The notes: generated by a model not told the origin, from the sequence alone. A DNA stretch of 64,000 nucleotides from Macrothele yani (GCA_039090855.1 CM076999.1:112157072-112221071), one strand, 5' to 3'. Numbered from the stretch's first letter, positions 29,860 to 41,997 are shown. Numbers and translations: made by a program.

Positions 29860-31380
29860 TATCTACCTGTGTGAGTAAAAGGAGAAAAGATAAAAAAATA
29901 AAATAAAACAACTGAATGTAGAAGGTGTCGAGAATACTGAGCCTTGGCTTTATCAAGGACCAGCAAAAACTCTGCATTTTCTCACTTCCACAAAGACCTA
30001 GATGGAAATGGGTTTCTGCAAGGCCATAGATGCAAGTAACATTCCCCCCTAAAATAGTTTAAAAAATATATATATAAGTCATGTCCTCCGTAGAGTAGCA
30101 TGACCTAGCACTAGTTAACAATTTCGCTTGCATCCATTAACCTTCATGGCCCGACCCATGCTCTTCATCTGTTACTATTAAACAGAGAGAAGAAGATTAA
30201 AGAGAACTCAAGCTGTGAGAGTGACATAATAATTAGAAATGATTTTCAGCTATAACGAAATTCCAAGTTCGTTTGAGAGAGAATTTAAACCTGAAAAACA
30301 ATGCAAAAGAAATCCAAATTTTACATTGCAATTAAAAAAGGAAATGTTAATTTATAACGAACAGATTTTTGAAAGAAAACTTGAGTCTAAAACCCCCTAC
30401 TCTACAACTTATGACAGCACGAAAACGAGAATAAGTTAAAGATAATAATTAACTAAAGAAAACTTTGTGAAAGTTATATACCTTAAACAGTTAGTTGCAA
30501 TATGTACAAAGTATTTCAGCAGTGCTTTAAGTGCATAATTAATTAGTTATTAAGAACTTAACTACTTTGAAAAAACAGCGCATAGACAGCGCATAGAAAA
30601 GGAACAAGCTTAGCCATCTTCTGTTCCTAGGTACCCCAAAAGACGCTCAAAGTTACAAAGAAAAGTAAGAGTTAAAACCCGCAAAAATGTTAACAGACAA
30701 ACCAAAGCTGAAAAGCTAAAAAACGACAGAGAAAAGGTACATGAAGTACAAACATTGAACTTATAAAACCTAGAACCCAAAAACAAGGAAGAGAGCTTAC
30801 CTCTTGTGTGACAAAAACTTTTCTCCTCACAAGAGAAGAACATGGCTGACCTCTTCCGCCACTCCCTAGACAGCTGGGGGGCAGTGAGGGTGGGGCTGAT
30901 GGCCTCCTCATACAGCAAGAAACCAACGCGCGGAGATTTTAACCAGAGAAAAAAATATATAAACTTAAGACTGTGGATCTGAATGATCAGAAAGAGCAGA
31001 ATTAACTCTCCAGAATACATGAGAAATATTATAAAATACACGAGCAGTTTATTTAATAATCTTTGCATGTATTAAATCACCTTAGTGAGCTTCTATAGAT
31101 TAATCAGAATCTTATTAATTTTAATGTTGGTTTTACTATTTTTAGTATAGCTATCCTAGTGATGAATAACTAGTTTTCTTTTTTATATGTTTTTATTTTC
31201 TTTTATAAACAGATTTTTAAGCTTTTTTTTGTGATTTTGTTTATATTATTTAATTTTTTGTTTTAATAGGACCGTCATATCCATAGCACTAAGGTTCCTT
31301 TAGGTAGTTAATAGGCATCCTCTAGCCAACTTCCTTACGGCTTTGATTGGTCAGAATCATATTATTAACTGTGTAGAAAA
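29860..31380. other. Unassigned stretch
   Basis: Several open stretches of 60-150 codons on both strands show no recognisable motif, signal peptide or splice structure; the longest (minus strand, 30610-31068) is hydrophobic and low-complexity. I treat them as chance frames. Confidence 0.3.
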
Positions 31381-31950
31381 TTAAAGCAGATCTGCCAACC
31401 TTACTCTATTATTCAGAATAATTTTTCTTAAAGTTCTTTTGATGAAAGAAGAAGGAATTTCGTTCTCTAGAAAACTTTCTAATAGTATATTAATGTGGTA
31501 ATTGAAGTCAAAATTGTTGCTGCAAATTCTTGAAATTCTTAGGACCTGAGAAATTAGTACATTCTCAATTACTTTGGTTGAAATGTTATTATTCCAGTGT
31601 AGATATTTAATTACTTTGAAAGGAAAATTAACTCTTTTATCAAAGAGGCTAATAGATGGGTTACCTCTGTTGAGCTTAATGCTTAAGTCTAGGAACTCAA
31701 GTTCCTGATTACTGTGGTTGGTTTTACATAAGTTAAGAGAGCTAGGATAGATATTATCAAAATCACTCTCTATAACTTCTGAATTATTGATACACAGCAG
31801 ATCATCAATATATCTAAAAGTGTAAAGGTAGTTATCTGAGCAGGTGGGGTGATTTTTAATGAATTTATATTCCTTAAAGAACAGGAATAGATTAGCGATA
31901 TTCGTGGACGTTGATGTTCCCAAGAAATCATTCACTATTGATGTTTTCAT
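31381..31950 (-). CDS. Reverse-transcriptase fragment with YIDDLL box
   Basis: An open frame of 189 codons without a stop. Near the N terminus it has STSTNIANLFLFFKEYKFI (RT motif B-like), then YLYTFRYIDDLLCINNS containing the YxDD catalytic pair, then ELEFLDLSIKLN, where FLD-xI is typical of Penelope-like elements, and VLISQVLRISRICSNNFDF. The fingers, motif A and any endonuclease are missing from this frame. I place it with Penelope-like or related metazoan RTs, not with LINE families A or B. The uninterrupted frame suggests a relatively young copy. Confidence 0.65.
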   Translation of the reverse strand: MKTSIVNDFLGTSTSTNIANLFLFFKEYKFIKNHPTCSDNYLYTFRYIDDLLCINNSEVIESDFDNIYPSSLNLCKTNHSNQELEFLDLSIKLNRGNPSISLFDKRVNFPFKVIKYLHWNNNISTKVIENVLISQVLRISRICSNNFDFNYHINILLESFLENEIPSSFIKRTLRKIILNNRVRLADLL

Positions 31951-33928
31951 TTAGTAATAAACAATATTTCTTACACATTTGTTTTATTTTTGTACATAAT
32001 CATACTAATGAATAAGGCGCTCCCCCTCCATCTGTACTGGCGATAACGGCAGAGAAAGTGCATCGTGGCAATGGCTGCTTTTTCTCGGCGGAGATTTCCC
32101 CGACCTGCGTGCATATTGTACGATGAACATATTTGATATCAAGGGATAAAATTTGTGATCCTACATTTAAGCAACGGTTAATGCTCTAAACGTAAAATTT
32201 TTGCACATTGTAAGTTATGGAAAAATGCATCACATCCTAATGTTTGCCGCCATTTTTTCAGCTCTGTTGGTGTTACATACTAAGCCTTAATGAGAGACAC
32301 GAACTTACTTTTAAGCAGTAGCGAACCCTATTCCAGAACATAAACTTTTATTTCATAACAACAATCCTTCGTCCGCCTCATAACAACTCCACCATTACCA
32401 TACATACCTCCTTGCCACAACCCCCAACGCCCCTAGTAATTCTTTATTATGTTACAGTTGGGTCAATAAAGGTTGATACAAGTTTTTTACACGCTGCATA
32501 ACCTGTCCGATAACCTATAGTTCGGTACAAAACACTTTCGCTCATACCTAAAACAGAACTGAACAGATTCTAGTCCGACATTTAGCTACACTATAAATTT
32601 ATTTCCCGTTAAGTAAAAATAGAGTTGACGTACTTTACCTTCTGCATAGAAACTTAAAATTTTCTGGAACTCCATACAATATAATTACACAAAGTAATAA
32701 ATAAAGCATACTCAAGATAAATACTGATTTTGCACTGATGAAATGATAAACACCATATAATCCTATGACGGTTAGCATAAACGATCAGCCCACAACCCCT
32801 GAACGCCCCCTGGCAAGCTGTGACATTAGCAGTCCGTTTTTCAAACTGTTGACAGCACGGAGAGTCGTATCACCTGGCTTATCATACACCGCGACCGGTA
32901 GTTCGTAGCAAATGCATTTTGCTAATGATAAAAAGTGGTTCTAGCAAAAGTTGTTAGTAGAAAAATTTTGAATATTTCAGTGTGAATCGTAAAGCGCCAC
33001 TGCATTGTGTGTGTGGAATATTTTAGACACATACAAAGAGGAACAACTGCTTTCCGGAAACAAATGTTTCTTGAAAAGTACAAATGTTATAAAAACATTT
33101 TGACACTAGTACAAATAATCAGTATATTTCCCTTATCTACTTCTGCATGTTAGGTTGGATTTAGTTTCATGAAGAGAATCCAGGATGAATGGAGGGGCAG
33201 TTTAAACTTACAAACATTGAATGCTCTTAGGAGTAATTGAGGTTGAAGGTCTGCCCAAAGGCAAGTTTGACCCCAGGCCTGCTGTTTTAAAGTGGTATGA
33301 AGAAAAAACCTGAAACCCAGATTGTAAACCATATGGAAAATAACTTAAGATTTTGAATAGTGTTCTTAAATTTTGTGAATAAAGTTAAATAATATATTTT
33401 CTTTTTTTAATATTTGCATTCGAATTAAATTGTTAGAATTAATCTGTCAGGTCATGAAAAGGTGAGTTTTATATCTAAATATTTGTAATTTTTTCAGTAT
33501 TATAATGTGACAGTTACATGCTAAAATTTCTTTTGTATAATGTTAATACTTTTGCTAGCATATAATGCAATTTGCCAGTAAAAAATAAGGCCACTAGCAA
33601 GTGTGCTACTGTTAAAAAAAAAAAAAAAAGCTGAATTTTTTAACTAGGTGAAAAATAAGAATGTGCTGTGAAAACAGTGTGTCCCACTTGCTACTTTACC
33701 CAAGTAAAAGTATCCACCATGTGCATTGAGACTGAATATGAGACTCAGTATTTCAGAAAGTTTGCGCCAGTTGCTCCGGCATAATTGCTGTCACTGCCTC
33801 GCAGATGTTCAATGCCTGTTCGCACGCTCGCTGTGACCTTGGACGTTGCACATGTCAGGTTCGTGATTCCCTGGGGTTAATTCAGCTGTTTGTTTGTCAC
33901 GAGGCTGATTGTACGCATTAACGATGAC
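31951..33928. other. Unassigned stretch
   Basis: Apart from the right inverted arm at 32821-32905 I see no coding motif, terminal repeat or SINE. A 17-base A run lies at 33614-33630. Confidence 0.3.
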
Positions 33929-34640
33929 CAGAGTTGTATAAAAATAAAATGTATCTGCGTACACAACCATTAAAACAGAAAACTTGCTGCAAACCTGCAA
34001 ATCACAACAATAGAATAAGATAATTTAAAGAAAAATTAATATAACAATAAATAATTATTAGAACATTACAGATTCCAGAGAGGACAAAAGTACATTACGA
34101 CTGAATACGTAGAAATGTGTGTAAAATGGACCTTAAGACCAAAAGTTTAAAATATTGAACTATGAACCTCATAAAAACAAGATACTAATAAAAGAAAGTT
34201 CTTATATCTAGAAAAGCAGTTCTGTTAATGAATCTTCAAAGATTATAAATAGCATTTTCAACAACAACTTAATTCAAAAAATAGTAGACTTATAAAATAC
34301 ATAAGGAAAATATTTTAATTTTATAATTGGCAACTGCAAGAGAAACCTGGCAATAAAATTTACATTTTTTCTGTGTAAACGAAACTTGTGTTACAGATAT
34401 TGAGAACAGGCCTTGATAGAATCAAGAGGCCAGAAACGTCTGTAAAAACAAAAGAACTCACTATCGGAAGATGTGAAAAATAGTTGAATATTCTCACGTT
34501 AAGACAGAATTAAATATATTAATCTGAGTAAAGCCTTGAGTAAGTGCTTTAATTGCTGTAAAAAACATTTTTATTTTTTTTAATCTACAAGCTAAAACTA
34601 TCTGCAAAATCTGCTAATAATTTGGAAACTATCCGCGTAC
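33929..34640 (-). repeat. About 700-bp dispersed repeat (repeat Q), copy i
   Basis: It is collinear, inverted, with 58392-59101: ataaaatgtatctgcgtaca, caaacctgcaaatcac, ggaccttaagaccaaaa, gaacctcataaaaacaaga, atcaagaggccagaaacgtc, caaaatctgctaataatttg. No ORF, no evident TIR; the ends are inferred from where similarity among four copies stops. Confidence 0.8.
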
Positions 34641-34909
34641 GGCGTATGTCTATATTCTGCGACTCTGACGATGACCTCCCGGTTACCCATAGCGAGCATG
34701 TGTTTCTTGTCCGTATTTATTGGGGTAGAAAGTCGATAAAGAAGTATCACTGTGAATTTTGTAGGAAATACAGATGTTGGACACCACCAAGTAAACTGTG
34801 TTTTCTGCAGCCGATAAAGAAGCTGGAAATGAGTCAGCTTAACCAGCCATACGTATTCACGTGCAAGCAGGGCCGTAGTACCGGAAGGGCAATTACCCTC
34901 CCAGAATAG
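34641..34909 (+). other. Unassigned open frame
   Basis: An open stretch of about 90 codons has an acidic SIFCDSDDDLPV segment and a YHCEFCRKYRCW segment with a C-x2-C pair. I do not recognise the protein. It could be a degenerate transposase or an orphan exon. Confidence 0.25.
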
Positions 34910-34979
34910 TCATTCCAGGGGTATAAATTCACGTTCTGGGGAATGCAAAAATAGAAATCGTAACTAAAAAAGAAAGTTA

Positions 34980-36290
34980 CACCATACATGCATACATATC
35001 ACTAAGCTGTTCTCTGAGATTCAGAGGTTAGCTCCAAAAAGAAATACAAACTTCCAGATATTTTTATTTATTGTTGTCGTATCAAACTTCTCCATTTACA
35101 GCGATCTTGACATACAACTTGTGCTTCACTGATATCCATTACACGCCGTACACAAGATCTTTTATACTTCATACTCATAATCTTTTTATCATGCAGACAC
35201 TCCTGAATCTGATCCACCCATGTCTTCCTTGGCCTTCCTCTGCCTTTCCTTCCTGCCACTTGGGCTAAAAAGATTTTCTTAGTGAGCATCTCATCACTCA
35301 TTCTTTCAACATGGCCAAACCACCAAAGCATATTAGTCTCCACCTTGTTAACATTTTCCTTCACATTACACAACTTCAACACATCTTCATTTCTCACACA
35401 ATCATATCGCGTCTTGCCACAAACCCCACGTAAGTAACGCATTTCTCCAGCACACAAACGACTCCTATGCTTCTTCTGCAGTACCCAGGTTTCACTGCCA
35501 TACATCAGAGTAGGAACAATTAGTTTCATACACAGCCATGCGGGACTCTCTAGAGAACCCATAATTCCTGTGAAAACGTCCCCGAGCAGCTATGACTTTC
35601 AATGAAGAATTCACTCGCCTACTAATTTCACCATCCAATTTGTTCTCTCAGTCAAACATGCTTCCTAAATACACAAACTCACTCACCTGGTCAATCACAG
35701 TGCCATTTATACTTACATTACATTCAGTGCTACCCGTTCCTCTCTCAAACACCATAACTTTGGTTTTTCCCTTATTTATACTCAGTTTGAATTCCATGCA
35801 AACTTCGTGCATCAGAGTCAACATACTCTTCAACTCACTTTTACTCTCTTCCAACAGGACAGTGTCATCAGCATACAGCAATCTGCACACACGGATATCA
35901 CTAAGACATGAACCACTATTATCTATTTTGGCATCACGCATGCATGCATCCATAAATATATTAAACAGCCATGGTGACATTACACAACCTTGTCTAACTC
36001 CTGCACCAATGGAAAACCATTTTGATAAAACACCATTCACTCGTACACAAGCTCTACTACCAGCATACATGGCTTTTACACTATTAAGTAGATTCCCAGT
36101 AACACCATATTCATTCAATACCTTCCACAAAAGTGTCCTATTCACTCGGTTGTAAGCTTTCTCTAAATCTATGAAGGCAGCAAAAACTTTTTTACCAACA
36201 GCCAGATACTTTTCAATCATCATGCGTAATGCAAAAATCTGGTTAGTGCAGCCTTTACCAGGCATAAAACTAATATTTTCTTTTTAAAGA
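34980..36290 (-). mobile_element. LINE family A copy C, longest copy, 5'-truncated
   Basis: A non-LTR retrotransposon on the minus strand. Its 5' end fades at about 36290, shortly before a FMPGKGCTNQIF motif. Fragments of the same family occur at 154-452, 1052-1222 and 22975-24215. Confidence 0.85.
35068..36265 (-). pseudogene. LINE family A reverse transcriptase, two frames
   Basis: First frame (36265-35648): AAFIDLEKAYNRVNRTLLWK with the first catalytic Asp, RACVRVNGVLSKWFSIGAGV, RQGCVMSPWLFNIF, LLYADDTVLLEESKSELKSM with the YADD box, INKGKTKVMVF, and FVYLGSMFD. Second frame (35562-35068): VPTLMYGSETWVLQKKHR, LRGVCGKTRYDCVRNEDVLK, GHVERMS, and GRKGRGRPRKTWVDQIQECL. The frames are joined by a shift near 35600. 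N-terminal endonuclease and ORF1 are missing. The clade was not determined. Confidence 0.9.
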
Positions 36291-36379
36291 CTTTGGTTAG
36301 TCTCATGCAGTCCCCATAGCAGAAAGTTCCTGGTCAGTCTGCGACAGATATCATTGTGCCACAAAATAATCTGCGAGTG

Positions 36380-37115
36380 GTCACTCACTGTGTAAGATAA
36401 CTACTAAATGTGAAAAGCAATAAAAATTGCACAGACATATTTTTCTACCTAAAAAAATGTCAAACCTAGGTACTACAGCAATTGCAATGTTAATTAGGAT
36501 CAAGAACATTCTGGTCCTCTGTATCTCAAATTTTGCCAATATTTTCAAGCTGAAACACAAAGATTCATGGAATAAAATGATATTTAACAACCATAAAGCG
36601 CAGAGGCATCACTAGGAAAAAATTGTCATAAGAGGAGAAATCTTTGCTCCATTCTACTTCCATTTTCGGAACATTTTTCTCCATTTCCCATCTCCAGTGC
36701 AAACATTTATGTAATTAAATGATGATTAAACAATAATACAGAAGCACAGCAGGCGGAGGGTTATTAGAGGGAGAAATTTTTGCTCTGTACAACTTCAGTT
36801 TTCAGAAAATTTTCCTCCATTTTCAATCTTAAATAAACATTAATCTAATAAAATGATATTTAATGACCATATAGGGCTGAGAAAAAGAATTCAAGATTAC
36901 TGGGTTTGGAATTGGTTGCCTCCATTTTCAAACCAAAACACAAATATTTATGCAATAAAATATTTAATAACAATATCGGATAACTCTCTTTTCAAACATC
37001 GAGGGAACGTCAGAAGAAAAAAAAAAAATTACGGGAGAAATCCTCACTCTGCCCAACTTCCGTTTTCAGAAATTTTGAAAGGCGGAAAACTTGCATCTAT
37101 GATAGGGAGTCTGCA
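36380..37115 (+). repeat. Dispersed repeat R, cluster of diverged units
   Basis: Successive units repeat the words tttcaagctgaaacacaaag, atttatgcaataaaatattt, taacaacaat and acttccgttttcagaaattt, roughly 160 bp apart. Four or five units are recognisable. The frames found here have no protein motif. Confidence 0.6.
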
Positions 37116-37735
37116 AATTGGTTTAATAGGATTCTGGGGATATCGTTTCTGTCTGCAGGACCAAAATAAATCTGCGATGTATGGCGCCTGTCGCCCATGG
37201 GTGCAAGTTCTGAGATGTGGCCAAGACTGAAAATATTTTGAATATCACCCCCCTTCCCACCTCACCATGCACACTCAGACATAAACACAATATACATTAA
37301 ATATTATATGTGGTTAAAATTCTTTATTAAATCAAAAGAGCATAAAACAACCGAACATTAATGCATATACATGTAAACAAAATTTGATTATTAGGTAGGA
37401 ACTACCACTTGAAATTTAACAAATCTCCAAAATTCCTTATCTTGCAAAAAAAAAAAAAAAAAAAAAAGATCTTGCATAATATTCAAATCCAATCTACCTA
37501 TTTGCAGCTTATACAGAGCATTTTAAGCCCATAATAGAAATATGTTAACCAAATTATTGAAAATAATTAATACATAACATACCATGGAAGATGTTTCAAA
37601 TAATCTTTAGTAAATTCTGTTGAAACAAATAAGTGTTGCACACTTTTAAAAGAGTCATTTAAACTGTAAGGATAAAAAAAAAATTATAATCAAGATTATG
37701 CATGTCCAACTGTAGTTGTGTGCACAGAGAGCTCG
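37116..37735. other. Unassigned stretch
   Basis: AT-rich, with a 22-base A run at 37446-37467. No feature recognised. Confidence 0.3.
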
Positions 37736-37739
37736 TTTC

Positions 37740-38010
37740 ATTAATTCACTTCACCCACAGTTTTATAGTAACCATCACAAATTTTCATAGGTGAATTATT
37801 TCTTTGAACAGGAGCGACTCCAGGCAATGTTTGTGTATGCTGCTGTGATCGTACACACTTTTGATGATCAGCATCCTAACTGTGTCTGAACAGCACTTTC
37901 TTACCATTGCTTCCATAGTTTAACTTTCTGCTGCAGAAAACACAAAAGCTAAATTCTGTTTCCTTAATTTTCCAGCACCAAGAACCAAATTTGACGTCAT
38001 GGGCAGAGAT
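37740..38010 (-). pseudogene. Zinc-finger (BED-like) fragment of a probable hAT transposase
   Basis: The minus-strand translation reads FGSWCWKIKETEFSFCVFCS, then RKLNYGSNGKKVLFRHS, stop, DADHQKC. The C-x2-C and H-x5-H spacing and the K--FC-FC start resemble the N-terminal finger of hAT or ZNF-type transposon proteins. One in-frame stop and no continuation. Confidence 0.4.
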
Positions 38011-38025
38011 CATGCTAGGATTTTT

Positions 38026-38092
38026 TCAAAAGAGTAAAAATACTCCTTCACAATTTTTGAAGGAGTATTTTTCTTTTCAAAGGAGTAATTTT
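38026..38092. repeat. Hairpin with aaaaatactccttca arms
   Basis: aaaaatactccttca and the inverted tgaaggagtattttt are separated by 6 bases, with imperfect complementarity continuing outward (ttttcaaaagagt / cttttcaaaggagt). Confidence 0.75.
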
Positions 38093-38639
38093 AGAGAACG
38101 AACAATTATCGCATTAAATTTTTAGCTAAATAATATTTTATATTAAAACTAATTATATCTATATATAAATATGTAAACATGAATTAGCATGTAATTGATT
38201 CTTTTATATAAAATAAGTCATAATTTATCAAAATCTTATCTACTTGTCTTGTTTTATCCACGAGACTGCAAAAAATTTTGTTTTGCTTTCGAAAGACTGT
38301 ACCAAAACTTGTGTGTGTGTTGCTTCACAGATTCAGATTCTACACACTCAAACTTCAAAAAGAGTTCTATTGTGGAGGAAGGAAATCTACAGTCTATCTC
38401 AATCACAAAAGATAAAATAAACCTTCATTGGACATTGTGATGTGCAAGTTTAGTATTGCAAAGGTCAACTAATTTATTATTTTTGAACATGTTTTCCTTC
38501 AGCTCTGAAAAAAAAAATATCTTGAATACTATGTATGAGATGTTTACAGTTAACATAATTGAGAGTTGGTTGATTCAACCATTCTTCTGATATGAGGAAT
38601 GTCCAGTTTCTCCCTTTGCAACTATTTATAGAGGGAAAA
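38093..38639. other. Unassigned stretch
   Basis: AT-rich, one open frame of 81 codons (38195-38440) without a recognisable motif. Confidence 0.3.
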
Positions 38640-39335
38640 TAACATTTAACAATAATTCAGGACAGTGGAAACATCGCGAAAAAATAATTATGATTACGAA
38701 AAAATCTTCGCTTCGTCCAACTTCCGTTTTCGGAAATTTTCCCTCCATTTTCAAGCTGAAACACAATTGGTTATCAAACAAGGTTATATTTTACAAAAAA
38801 TGAGCAGAGGAAATATTTTGCGATTACAGAATAAATCTGCAGTTCGTCTAACTTCCGTTTTTCGAAAGTTTTGAAAGACGAAATTCCGTCCCCAGCCGCA
38901 CCCTCCCCCCTCCACCGCTACCCCCCCCCCACACACACACCACACACCACCCCCAAAAAAGTTATCTTCAGTTTTGATGACAACAAAGAGTTACTCTTCG
39001 AATCCGCGAAAGAAACTCGTGCCTAAAGTTTACAAGGAAATTTTTGCTCCGTCGAACTTCCGTTATCGGAAACTATTGTCTACACTTTCAAGCTGAAATG
39101 CAAACATTTATGCAATAAATTGATATTTAATAACAATACTGGACAGAGAAAACTTCGCGAGAAAAAGAAATTACGTTCGCGGGAAAACATTTCACTCCGT
39201 TTAGCTTTCGTTAGTTCTGAAAAACAGAATACAGTTCCCCAGGCGGAAAACGAGCCCCGCCTGATTTTATATTTACATATTCTTAAAATTTCGTAAGGCA
39301 GGAGAATCCCGCCCTGAAATGGCAATTAAACGAAC
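38640..39335 (+). repeat. Dispersed repeat R, two further clusters
   Basis: Units with tccaacttccgttttcggaa, ccattttcaagctgaaacac and ttgaaagacgaaattccgtc (38640-38890), then, after a C-rich tract (38895-38957), gtcgaacttccgttatcgga, ttcaagctgaaatgcaaaca and a cctgattttatatttacata ending (39040-39330). Confidence 0.6.
38895..38957. repeat. C-rich and CA low-complexity tract
   Basis: Long C runs and (CA)n within dispersed repeat R; a tract prone to sequencing and slippage errors. Confidence 0.8.
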
Positions 39336-40309
39336 TTCAAAATACGTCGCTTTTCACTTCCTCCACGCCAAGGTTTAACAGCACCACGCTGCACCGATAC
39401 ACTAGCGTCTCAATCCCGACGTGGCTGAAATGCGCATGCCCATCGGTTGAGCTGCTCTTTCCCACACTGCCTGAAGGTTCTTCCGAATGATTGCCGAAAG
39501 CCGATCCCTAGCTGAACAGCTCGGCAATGGGAACCAAATCATGATTTTTTCATAAACTGTGACATAAAAGTTAAGATATCATTTCTTGATAAAAAAAAAA
39601 AAGTCATTTTTATGCCATAATCGCGGTGTAATCACCGATTATAAAAGGAAATTTCATATGGAAAAACAATGCATAAAAATACGTATTTCTAAATTTTAAA
39701 GCATATTCGGCGTTTTTAAGGCGTGAAATACGCGTGTAGAGGCATTATCGCGATCTCTGGTCATGGGAATCAGTCTCATCTAACTATTCCCATCGCCACT
39801 TATTTTTAACACTGCTATCGTTCAAAGCCGACATAATTTTCGAATCTATGAATTCGATAGCTGACTGCATGTTGAAAAAAGGAATCACAAATTTACCAAT
39901 ACTTGGTTAATTTCGCATACGTAAATTAATATAGAAATGCGTACATACACGTGTAAATTATGGCAAGATCGACTGGTACTACTCACTCCAAAGATTAGCT
40001 GTGACCTACAGCGGCAGAGCCAGTGGTCGATGGGTGAACCGGTTATGGTGCGTGATGTACCCGTAGCTGGGGGGTTATGACAGGCGAGGATCGGCGTAGA
40101 ACCTCCAAGGAAGCTGCTCCTCGATTCCTCTTCAACCAGAATGCCCCTCTTACCCAGAATGCATCAGGCGCCGCTGCTACTCTGAGTTTATGATAAACAG
40201 GGTACTACGGTACGAGCTTGGTTGCCGATGGCGTACTTACTTTCCGGAGTAGAGCGTATGGATAGAAAGGGGAAAAAGAAAAATATATATTTGGAAATTT
40301 TATTTTTAC
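39336..40309. other. Unassigned stretch
   Basis: No gene recognised. A GC-richer part (39970-40180) has no tRNA boxes or ORF that I can defend. Confidence 0.3.
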
Positions 40310-40400
40310 TGATATTTTCTTCCGTCCCGCTTCCGTCTTTGGATATTTTCAAAAGATGGAATTCCGTCCTCTGGACGGAAAACTTGCACCCATGCTGTCG
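40310..40400 (+). repeat. Dispersed repeat R, partial unit
   Basis: ttccgtcccgcttccgtctt, ttttcaaaagatggaattcc and ggacggaaaacttgcaccca match the right end of other R copies. It abuts the satellite array. Confidence 0.45.
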
Positions 40401-40419
40401 CCGCGATTCTGCTATGGGG

Positions 40420-41550
40420 CATACAGTATTTCATACAGTTAACCAGGGTACAGAGTATCATACACTATGAGGTGTGAACATCTCATATCCATGAAGGGAA
40501 TTTTCCAAAATGGTGATGGATGCAGAAAACAATATGCTGATATGCCTAACCTCCATGACCTTTAAAGACGTTGGTTAGTCTCATATAGTATTCCATGCAG
40601 TTAACCAGGGTACAGAGTAACATACACTATGAGGTGTGAACATCTCAAATCCATGAAGGGAATTTTCCAAAACAGTGAATGGAGGCATAGAAAACAATAT
40701 GCTGAAATGCCTAACCTCCATGAACTTTAAAGACTTAAGTTAATCTCATACAGTATTCCATGCAGTTAACCAGGGTATAGAGTAACATACACTGTCAGGT
40801 GTGAACATCTCATATCCATGAAGGGAATTTTCTAAAACAGTGAATGGAGGCATAGAAAACAATGTGCTGATTTCCCTAACCTCCATGACCTTTAAAGACG
40901 TTGGTTAGTCTCAAACAGTATTCCATGCAGGTAACCAGGGTACAGAGTAACATACACTATGAGGTGTGAACATCTCATATCCATGAAGAGAATTTTCCAA
41001 AATGGTGATGGATGCAGAAAACAATATGCAGATATGCCTAACCTCCATGACCTTTAAAGACGTTGGTTAGTCTCATACAGTATTCCATGCAGTTAACCAG
41101 GGTACAGAGTAACATACACTATGAGGTGTAAACATCTCAAATCCATGAAGGGAATTTTCCAAAACAGTGAATGGAGGCATAGAAAACAATATGCTGATAT
41201 GCCTAACCTCCATGACCTTTAAAGACGTAAGTTAATCTCATACAGTATTCCATGCAGTTAACCAGGGTATAGAGTAACATACACTGTCAGGTGTGAACAT
41301 CTCATATCCATGAAGGGAATTTTCTAAAACAGTGAATGGAGGCATAGAAAACAATGTGCTGATTTCCCTAACCTCCATGACCTTTAAAGACGTTGGTTAG
41401 TCTCATACAGTATTCCATGCAGGTAACCAGGATACAGAGTAACATACACTATGAGGTGTGAACATCTCATGCCCATGAAGGGAATTTTCCAAAACAGTGA
41501 ATGGAGGCATAGAAAACAATATGCTGATATGCCTAACCTCCATGACCTTT
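40420..41550. repeat. Satellite-like array with trimeric higher-order repeat
   Basis: Seven head-to-tail monomers of about 164 bp (ccatgcagttaaccagggta, aggtgtgaacatctcatatc, gaatggaggcatagaaaaca, taacctccatgacctttaaa). Diagnostic variants show three monomer types in the order A-B-C-A-B-C-A': A has aaaatggtgatggatgcag, B has ctcaaatccatg with taagttaatc, C has gtatagagtaac, cactgtcagg and gctgatttcc. The same variant recurs about 492 bp apart, three monomers. Confidence 0.93.
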
Positions 41551-41997
41551 CCAAGCATGTTGAGATGAAGAGCTAATTAATCATCTGTGCTCTGTTGCAG
41601 AAAGTTCTCTAAAAGTTCAACTTTGATCAGAATTTTCCAAGCCCTACCCCTAAAGCTTCTTTCTATTATTATGTTCACTATCTGATACTAATTCGTTCTG
41701 TGCTGGTTTGTATTTCATTCTGCATTTCTGTGGAGTGGTGTGTTGTAGGCATTCACATTAATGTTTACACTTTACTTGGTATTCACAACCTGTGAATGAT
41801 TCTTGGGTATTTACCTAGTTTTTACATTTCTAATAAAAGTTGTTAAAAACTTGAAATGCAATTTTTGAATGAACATAATACTTTCCTACAAAGGCGATGT
41901 GTGCCAAAGTAAAAACCATGCATAATTTGAGTAGAACTCAAAGGTGCATAATTTCAAGTCTTGGGCGCCCAGTTAAGAAAAGTTTTCTACGGTTCTG
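41551..41997. other. Unassigned stretch
   Basis: No coding motif or repeat recognised between the satellite array and the mariner fragment. Confidence 0.3.

Larger units (their letters stand above)
28900..32905. mobile_element. Possible 4-kb element bounded by inverted arms
   Basis: Left arm 28900-28978 (cggtgtatgatagtcaggtg, atacgactct, gtcactagatggcg) and right arm 32821-32905 are inverted copies of about 80 bp. The interior includes an RT reading frame (31381-31950), a large palindrome (29667-29856) and AT-rich filler. The arms could delimit one element or be two independent copies of a small repeat; no target-site duplication settles it. Confidence 0.45.

Noticed and set aside
30610..31068. 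152-codon hydrophobic minus-strand frame
   Set aside because: Low-complexity F/L/S-rich translation of AT-rich DNA; no domain, no splice support.
31381..31950. Retroviral polymerase from the YIDDLL box
   Set aside because: No LTRs, protease or integrase nearby; the FLD-type motif after the catalytic box fits Penelope-like or related non-viral RTs better.
34622..34909. Zinc-finger gene suggested by CEFCRKYRCW
   Set aside because: Only one Cys pair with no matching His/Cys partners, no splice signals and its start lies in repeat Q; kept only as an unassigned frame.
40420..41550. CRISPR-like or minisatellite gene array
   Set aside because: Head-to-tail monomers without unique spacers and no coding frame; satellite organisation explains it fully.
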